A stretch of 64,000 nucleotides of DNA from Adhaeribacter radiodurans (GTDB taxonomy: Bacteria; Bacteroidota; Bacteroidia; Cytophagales; Hymenobacteraceae): contig NZ_CP055153.1 in the NCBI RefSeq assembly GCF_014075995.1, forward strand, positions 2,976,001-3,040,000, written 5' to 3'. Below are positions 58,356 to 64,000 of this stretch, one piece after another. A program made the position numbers and the translations under genes. The notes beneath the pieces are model-generated. The model was not told where the DNA came from and did no database searches. It saw only the letters and a program-made list of their open reading frames with translations. Position 1 is the first letter of the stretch. The number at the start of each line of letters is the position of its first letter.

Positions 58356-58855
58356 GAGCGTTAGGCAAACTGGATAAACTTATACACGAGAGTATGATGA
58401 AATTATGGCAGGGAGCAGACCCTGAACTACGAGCCTATTGTTCTCCGCCATCACTCTTAATAAAGCAATCCTCCGACAAAACTGTAAAAGATTTAGCAAA
58501 CAGTATTTCAAATTATTTAAAGTTTAAAGAAGTAGGCGACTGGTACCCCGATATTTCCCAAACTTATTATAATGATCAAACAGGTACTATAATAAGTAGC
58601 AATTTAAACCCGGATAGGGCAGTTATTTTGGTTAATTACAATTATATTTTTGAAGATGAACCTAGTTTGTTTGTTGAAGTTACAATCACGAAGAATGAAT
58701 TATATGAAGCCGGCGAAATTTTAAACCGAAAACCTCGAGAAATTAATGAAGATAAGTGGCTCTATTATGTGGCTAAGGATTTTCAAAGCTTTTACGAATG
58801 GTTTGAGCAAACCATAAAGAGAATGGATGATAATGGAGAAATTTTCTATGAATAG
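58352..58855 (+). CDS. Hypothetical island protein (about 167 aa)
   Basis: Unrecognised soluble acidic protein. The ATG at 58352 overlaps the HTH gene's TGA as ATGA and has GGAGAG close upstream, so it is preferred over an in-frame ATG at 58337. Helical N-terminus (LGKLDKLIHESMMKLW), central beta strands (RAVILVNYNYIF, SLFVEVTITKNEL), helical C-terminus (DKWLYYVAKDFQSFYEWFEQ). Lies between the HTH and ATPase genes in one operon with overlaps on both sides. Confidence 0.7.
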   Translation: MRALGKLDKLIHESMMKLWQGADPELRAYCSPPSLLIKQSSDKTVKDLANSISNYLKFKEVGDWYPDISQTYYNDQTGTIISSNLNPDRAVILVNYNYIFEDEPSLFVEVTITKNELYEAGEILNRKPREINEDKWLYYVAKDFQSFYEWFEQTIKRMDDNGEIFYE

Positions 58856-59933
58856 TTCTACTTTCCCCATAACTCAATTAGCACAACCCCAAAGCCGCAG
58901 CACCATTGAAGAACATTTTGCCGACTTGCAGAAGCTTCGATTCGATGCCACCAAACCCATTAAGAAACCCGAAGCAGTCATCTCCATTGTCGGACATACC
59001 ATATCCACCAGAGGCAATTTAACTACTCTTGCCGGTCAGGCTAAAGCCGGTAAAAGCGGGGTTTTATCGGGCATATTAGTGGGTGTAATGGCTCGACCCG
59101 GTGATACACCTGACACTCTTGGCTTAACAATAAGTCCCAATTTGGAAGGTAAATGTGTCCTGCACATTGACGGCGAACAATCCCGTTATGACCATTACCG
59201 GGGATTGATGAAGGTTCTCCAGCGGGCATCTAGAACCACGCATCCCGAATGGTTTCATTCCTATAACCTCCGGGAACTGGAAATACATCAAAGGCGGGCA
59301 AAGCTAAAGTTCTTGTGTGAGCATGTAGCCAAACTACACGGGGGAATTCACTTGATAATATTGGATGGAGGAGCCGATTTTGTGCTGGATATCAATGACC
59401 AAAAAGAAAGCAACGAAGTAGTTAAGTTTTTTGAAACACTAGCTATTGAGTACGAGTGCCCAGTGGTAATCGTACTCCACTTTAATCCCAATTCTGAAAA
59501 AACGAGAGGTCACTTTGGCAGCCAATTAGAGCGTAAAAGTGAGTCGGTGATAGCAGTAGCCAAGGACAACGATTCCGAAATAAGTACCATCGAAGGCAAG
59601 TTCCTACGAAATACCGGCAATTTGCCCAATCTGCAATTTCGGTTCGATCCGGAGAAGGGGCACCATGTCTACCATGCATTCAAAGTTAAGACCACAAAAG
59701 CGGAAAATAAGGAAGATGCATTGCGTAGATTGGTGGATGAAATCTGTCCGGATCTTTCCCGTGTTTATACTTATTCTGAGATTTGGAAATCCGTTGAAAC
59801 TGCCACAGGCTTGAGGGAAGCTTCCGCTAAAAACCGGGTGAGGGAGATGGTAGACAAAGGGCACCTGCTTAAAGATGAAGAGGGGGGATACCGTCGGATC
59901 CGCTCTTCATCTAACTCTCTTAAAGTAGCTTAA
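58848..59933 (+). CDS. RepA-like AAA ATPase (AAA_25/RecA-fold), island replication or mobilisation protein
   Basis: A RecA-fold ATPase of about 361 residues. Walker A in LAGQAKAGKSG (about 58-68), an Asp/Glu after HIDGEQSRYDHY, Walker B in LIILDGGAD, and sensor-like VVIVLHFNPNS; C-terminal winged-helix-like region (about 285-345). It resembles RepA hexameric helicases encoded on mobilizable elements. Start is uncertain: ATGs at 58827, 58833 and 58848 are in frame; the last gives an 8-nt overlap and MNSSTFPITQLAQP. Last gene of the island operon, followed by a long palindrome. Confidence 0.85.
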   Translation: MNSSTFPITQLAQPQSRSTIEEHFADLQKLRFDATKPIKKPEAVISIVGHTISTRGNLTTLAGQAKAGKSGVLSGILVGVMARPGDTPDTLGLTISPNLEGKCVLHIDGEQSRYDHYRGLMKVLQRASRTTHPEWFHSYNLRELEIHQRRAKLKFLCEHVAKLHGGIHLIILDGGADFVLDINDQKESNEVVKFFETLAIEYECPVVIVLHFNPNSEKTRGHFGSQLERKSESVIAVAKDNDSEISTIEGKFLRNTGNLPNLQFRFDPEKGHHVYHAFKVKTTKAENKEDALRRLVDEICPDLSRVYTYSEIWKSVETATGLREASAKNRVREMVDKGHLLKDEEGGYRRIRSSSNSLKVA

Positions 59934-60492
59934 CCAGCATAAAAGCTGCTGCCTAAACCCTTGATTAAAAAGAGGTATAAGTATAAACCTACATATATGT
60001 AGGTTTATACTTATACCTCTTTTTAATTTATATATTTAGTACCCTTAATTAACCCATATTTCCAAGGTTAATGCCATGCTGCCCGGCTAATTTTAATCCC
60101 CGCTTAGGACTTTAGAATATTTTCCAGACGGGACTTAAGTGCTTTCTTTCCGCCCTGGTAGCATTGGCAGATTAACCCAGCATTTTTCTCCGGAAGTGCA
60201 TCTTAGCAGGAACTTCTTCCACTCCTTTTTGCACGCGAGTGGAGGTAGTATCTCCCTCTCCCGGAATTTCTTTAATTATTCTCAGGTACCAAAATCCTCT
60301 CCACCGAATATATTGTTTGACTAGTTTCGCCTTCACTTACTCCCTTTTCTTTTCCTCCCCGGATAGTGGCCTTTTAATTATCTAAAAACAAAAAAGTTTT
60401 TCAATAAATCAGGTAATTAATTCCGCTCTGCCGAAGGTTTAAAAACGGGCTAATTGCCCTAGTTTTATAGAAGGCCAGCTAGCTTTAAAAAA
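59934..60492. other. Intergenic with 64-bp palindrome; rest unassigned
   Basis: The palindrome at 59964-60027 is the only structure. The rest, to 60492, shows a short GACGGGACT match to the tRNA fragment (60126-60134) and no gene. Confidence 0.5.
59964..60027. terminator. Perfect 64-bp palindrome after the RepA-like gene
   Basis: Every base from 59964 to 60027 pairs about the centre ACATATATGT, so the arms are 32 nt with no spacer. The stem contains AGGTATAAGTATAAACC and ends in A5/T5 tracts, so it can work as a bidirectional terminator 31 nt after the stop. Its length and lack of a loop also suggest a recombination, replication-origin or protein-binding role. Confidence 0.7.
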
Positions 60493-63400
60493 TCAATGGG
60501 TAAGCAGTAGTTTGATCATGTGGCTTTTCCTGGCTGTATCTAAGCGAAGCAAGTACATACCAGCTGTATTGTTAGCTGCCTGCCACTCCACTTCATACGT
60601 CTGCTCCGCTTTGACCTCACCCTGGAACAAAGTTGTGATTTCCCTGCCTTGGTTGTCATACACTTTTACGCTGGCGGACTGGGTTTGCGGCAGTGTAAAT
60701 CTTACAGTTACTTCTCCTAGTGTTGGGTTTGGGTAAGCCATCATTGGACTTAGCTCCGTTGTTGGCTCTTTTTCCTGGTTAACTTCTCTCTCAGCTATTA
60801 TGGGGATAGCTTCCGGGTCTACTTTTACCAACCAGAAATCATTTTCTCCTTGGCTGGGCTGGGTTCGGTCGCCGCTTACCCCGGAACTAGACCGTCCTCC
60901 CAGTATGTACCCGCCTTCCTCGGTGGTCCACACGGTCCGGAGTTCTTCTTCCCGGCTGCCTCCCAAGCGTTTGTCCCAGAACTTTTCACCTTTGTTATTG
61001 GTTTTGACTAACCAGTAATCGCTCGCTCCCTGAGTAGGCTGACTTTTATCTCCACCTTTTCCGGAGAAAGAAGTTCCTCCTAGTACATACCCTCCATCTT
61101 TATCAGAAATCAACGAACGCAGCGTTTCTTCTTCCCTACCACCGTAGGTTTTATCCCACTGCTTGTCTCCTGAGCTATTCACCTGCACCAACCAAAAGTC
61201 TTTCCCACCCTGGCTATCTTGGCTCTTGTCGCCGTACTTACCCGAGGCACTATAACCCGCTAGTAGGATAGTATTTTTATTTGGACGCAGCAGAGCCATC
61301 AGCTGATCCTGATCGGTGCCGCCATAACGTTTGTCCCAGCGTTTCTTTCCTTCCGAATTGGTTCTTAGCAGCCAGTAATCACTTGAACCTTGACTGGCCT
61401 GGCTTCTGTCCCCACTTCGGGAAGAAAAAGAAGTTCCTCCCACGAGTAAATCCCCATTTTCCAGCACTAGTAAATCGCCTACGTAATCGTTGGCCTTCCC
61501 TCCATAACGTTCATCCCATTCTTTACTACCCTGACCATCTAGTTTCACTAACCAGTAATCCAGACCGCCTTGGCTGGCTTGGGTTTTATCTCCACTCACC
61601 GGCGAGTCGCTGTAACCGGCTAACAAATATGTGCCCCCATACATATCTGATAGAACTGTTATTTTCTGTAAGTCTTCGGTGCCACTACCGCCATAACTCT
61701 GGTCCCAGACTTTTTCGCCGCTGTTGCTGATTTTTACTACCCAAATATCCCGACCGCCTTTACTAGAAGCGGTTTTATTTCCGCTACTACCCGATTCAGA
61801 GCCTCCGCCTAATAAGAAGCCGCCATCAGGTGTTCCAACAATGCTTTTAAGGTAGTCTTCGCCGGTGCCACCATAACGTTTGTCCCAGAGTTTGGCACCG
61901 GCTGCATCGGTTTTTACTACCCAATAGTCGCTCTTGCCATAACCATTCTGGCTTTTATCGCCTGATTTTGGAGAGTAGGAATAGCCCCCGAGCAAATACC
62001 CCCCATCCAAAGTTTTAACAACGGTAGTCAGATAATCGGAATTGCTGCCGCCGTAGCGGAGATTCCAGGCTTCCAGAGTAGAGGGAGGGAAAATACTAAT
62101 TTCGGTTTCTACCAGCCAAAAGTCATAATTGCCTTTACTGTTTTCACTCTTTTCGTAACTGGAGGTGGAGTTAGAATAGCCGCCGAGCAAATAGCGTCCG
62201 TTAGGAGCAGCTATAATGGCCGTTAACTTGTCGGAATTACGTGCACCGAAACTTTTATCAACAATCTTTTGACCATTTCCATCTATCTCTACGAGCCAGT
62301 AATCTTCCCGTCCTCTGTTTTCCTCGCTTCGATCGCCACCTTGATCGGAATAAGTATAACCAGCCAGTAAATAATGACCCAATGGAGTAAGTAAGATTTC
62401 TACCGGAGTGGAGCTGTTTATTTCGCAAGCCGCACAAGGAAGAATTGAACCTCCTCCATAGGTTCTATCCCATATTTTATTACCCTTACCATCTGTTTTT
62501 ACTATCCAGTATACAGAAGGTTCAAAACTAGAAACACCCGCCAACAAGTAACCACCATCGGGTGTTGAAACTAAGTCTGATAGCTTAGAGTAGTAGTCAC
62601 GGGCGTACGTTTTATCCCAGAGTTGCTGGCCATGAGCGTCTATTTTTATTATCCAGTAAACACCCTGCGCGCCTACGTCTCCCGTCTCAAAACCACTTGT
62701 TCCACCCAACAAATATCCCCCATCAGGGGTGGTTATAATAGATGTTAACCTATCTTCTTGCATACTATCTGCTTCCGTAATACCAAAGGTTTTGTCCCAT
62801 ATTTTTTTACCCTTGCTATCTATCTTCACTACCCAATAATCCGGTGAATAACTTCCTTGTGCATCTGGTCTGCCTTTATTACTTTCACTTTTGTCGGCAC
62901 TCTTACCCGATCGGGAATATCCCCCTAGTAAATACCCGCCATCAGGTGTGGTTATAATTGTAGTGAGGTTATCCTCCTGATTTCCACCAATGGTTTTATC
63001 CCATAGCTTTTTGCCCGTAGCATCTACTTTTACTAACCAGTAATCACTCGCACCTTTACTGACTTCACTTTTATCACCTTCTTTACCTGAGGAAGAGGAG
63101 CCTCCTAACAGATAACCACCATCTGTAGCAGCTATAATAATAGAAATTGTCTCGGCACCTTTGCCTCCAAAGGATTTGTCCCAAACCTTATTCTTATTTT
63201 TATCTACTTTCACGAGCCAATAATCCGAAGAGCCTTTACTAGCCATACTCTTGTCTCCAGATATACCCGAAGCAGAAGTACCTGCTAGCAAATAACCACC
63301 TTCGGGAGTAGCTACCATATCCGCCAGAATATCAGCACCATCACTTCCGATGGTTTTATCCTGTTTTTTAGGGAGCCTTTGTACCTGGAAGCTCGTGGTG

Positions 63401-64000
63401 TATTCCACAGGACTATAGCTATCGTTGCCAGCCTGAAATGCTTTCACTACTACCGTGCCGTACCCGGTAAATCGCAACTGCTGGCCTTTTTGAGTAGCCG
63501 GTCCGGAAATAAGCTTAAAAGTAACGGGCAAACCTGAGTTAGTCTTAGCCAAAAGGGTATACGGCGAATTGGTAAGGGCTTGGTCGGGAGGGTAAAAAGT
63601 AATAGTTTGTACTTTCTTGTTTGGGATCTGGAGCTTTACTAACCAATAATCATCGTTATTAGCTAAGCGATATTCGTTATTAGTATTGGCCAATAGAATA
63701 TTACTATCACTAGTAAGCGCTAATTGAGGCCCACTTTCTACATTGGTATCCCAGAGTTTATTTCCTTTAATATCAATTTTTAAGACCCAAATGCTGCCAA
63801 TACTTCTGCGGATACCCATGTCCCCGCCCCCGGCTGAACGAGAATAGCCGCTCAAAAGGTAACCACCGTCCGGAGTTTTCAGCAAAGAGGCAAGTTCATC
63901 TGATCTATTACCGCCATAAGCTTTATCCCATACTTTAGTGCCATCAGCTTTAATCTTAATAATCCAAAAATCCCCTTTTTTATCATAGTTTTCTGTTTCA
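60493..64000 (-). CDS. Repeat-rich T9SS-secreted surface protein, N-terminus outside the window
   Basis: The frame is open to the window edge, so more than 1168 residues are present and the start is not visible; a TTG at 63885 is internal. At least 17 repeats of about 55-60 residues follow the pattern GGYLLGGxSxSGxxGDKSxxSKGxxDYWLVKxDxxGxKxWDKxxGGxxxD, probable beta-propeller or fibre blades. An insertion of Ig/MBG-like type (about 3.3-3.5 kb from the gene end, YTLLAKTNSGLPVTFKL) breaks the array. The C-terminus is a T9SS domain (MMAYPNPTLGEVTVRFTLPQ, SHMIKLLLTH). Large adhesin-like exported protein, possibly a calcium or polysaccharide binder. Confidence 0.88.
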   Translation of the reverse strand, partial: ETENYDKKGDFWIIKIKADGTKVWDKAYGGNRSDELASLLKTPDGGYLLSGYSRSAGGGDMGIRRSIGSIWVLKIDIKGNKLWDTNVESGPQLALTSDSNILLANTNNEYRLANNDDYWLVKLQIPNKKVQTITFYPPDQALTNSPYTLLAKTNSGLPVTFKLISGPATQKGQQLRFTGYGTVVVKAFQAGNDSYSPVEYTTSFQVQRLPKKQDKTIGSDGADILADMVATPEGGYLLAGTSASGISGDKSMASKGSSDYWLVKVDKNKNKVWDKSFGGKGAETISIIIAATDGGYLLGGSSSSGKEGDKSEVSKGASDYWLVKVDATGKKLWDKTIGGNQEDNLTTIITTPDGGYLLGGYSRSGKSADKSESNKGRPDAQGSYSPDYWVVKIDSKGKKIWDKTFGITEADSMQEDRLTSIITTPDGGYLLGGTSGFETGDVGAQGVYWIIKIDAHGQQLWDKTYARDYYSKLSDLVSTPDGGYLLAGVSSFEPSVYWIVKTDGKGNKIWDRTYGGGSILPCAACEINSSTPVEILLTPLGHYLLAGYTYSDQGGDRSEENRGREDYWLVEIDGNGQKIVDKSFGARNSDKLTAIIAAPNGRYLLGGYSNSTSSYEKSENSKGNYDFWLVETEISIFPPSTLEAWNLRYGGSNSDYLTTVVKTLDGGYLLGGYSYSPKSGDKSQNGYGKSDYWVVKTDAAGAKLWDKRYGGTGEDYLKSIVGTPDGGFLLGGGSESGSSGNKTASSKGGRDIWVVKISNSGEKVWDQSYGGSGTEDLQKITVLSDMYGGTYLLAGYSDSPVSGDKTQASQGGLDYWLVKLDGQGSKEWDERYGGKANDYVGDLLVLENGDLLVGGTSFSSRSGDRSQASQGSSDYWLLRTNSEGKKRWDKRYGGTDQDQLMALLRPNKNTILLAGYSASGKYGDKSQDSQGGKDFWLVQVNSSGDKQWDKTYGGREEETLRSLISDKDGGYVLGGTSFSGKGGDKSQPTQGASDYWLVKTNNKGEKFWDKRLGGSREEELRTVWTTEEGGYILGGRSSSGVSGDRTQPSQGENDFWLVKVDPEAIPIIAEREVNQEKEPTTELSPMMAYPNPTLGEVTVRFTLPQTQSASVKVYDNQGREITTLFQGEVKAEQTYEVEWQAANNTAGMYLLRLDTARKSHMIKLLLTH

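Noticed and set aside
60126-60134. GACGGGACT match to the tRNA fragment at 55457-55478, as a possible right att site
   Set aside because: Only 9-10 identical bases with no tRNA structure around them; too short to call an attachment site.
60139-60324. Plus-strand frame with repeated LSRNFF segments
   Set aside because: The short repeat comes from a local DNA similarity; no start context, domain or partner.

Overview
The window looks like the chromosome of a member of Bacteroidota, most likely order Cytophagales and perhaps Hymenobacteraceae (an Adhaeribacter-like soil or aquatic bacterium). The reasons are the carboxypeptidase-regulatory/TonB receptors, a DUF4249 partner lipoprotein, type IX secretion (T9SS) C-terminal domains on giant repeat proteins, BlaR1 fused to a TonB-plug-like tail, promoter boxes of the TAnnTTTG kind, few Shine-Dalgarno sequences and AT-rich spacers. 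The genus is inference. No rRNA, intact tRNA or CRISPR array is visible.

Layout. 0.1-9.1 kb: multicopper oxidase, TonB receptor plus DUF4249 lipoprotein, an esterase-like lipoprotein coupled to a small beta-barrel protein, a GlxA-type regulator and a membrane-anchored tandem DJ-1/PfpI protein. 9.7-15.6 kb: a giant lipoprotein (SGNH, beta-propeller, HEAT, cupredoxin), then an SDR oxidoreductase coupled to a GH1-like glycosidase interrupted by a stop codon. 16-25.4 kb: outer-membrane barrel, an L,D-transpeptidase downstream of a BlaI/BlaR1 pair with a palindromic operator, a second TonB-type receptor and a divergent LytS/LytTR two-component system. 25.7-28.2 kb: an acyltransferase pseudogene and an IS3-family element.

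28.5-34.7 kb is a reduced-sulfur locus: TlpA thioredoxin with a decayed rhodanese tail, two YeeE/YedE half-transporters, persulfide-dioxygenase-like MBL/rhodanese protein, TauE/SafE exporter and a Crp/Fnr regulator. Two promoters here share the same palindrome at the same distance from the same promoter box, so the regulator probably activates both. 35.5-48.5 kb: sulfatase, a GC-rich PQQ dehydrogenase/cytochrome c (probable transfer), a GloVer/malectin/T9SS surface protein, a PAS histidine kinase and a DUF6624-like protein.

48.8-53.1 kb is a CotH/T9SS surface protein split by a second, apparently identical IS copy. Its reading frame is restored exactly when the IS and one 4-bp duplication are removed. 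54.1-60.0 kb is an integrative island: a tRNA 3'-end fragment (tRNA-Asp-like) as attachment site, tyrosine recombinase, HTH protein, RepA-like ATPase and two unknown genes, ending at a perfect 64-bp palindrome. A ribbon-helix-helix/membrane-protein pair lies just outside the fragment. From 60.5 kb to the window edge runs a repeat-rich T9SS protein whose N-terminus is outside the window.

The themes are envelope and surface proteins, sulfur handling, cell-wall-stress regulation and active decay: several genes carry in-frame stops, one is split by an IS and two exist only as remnants.
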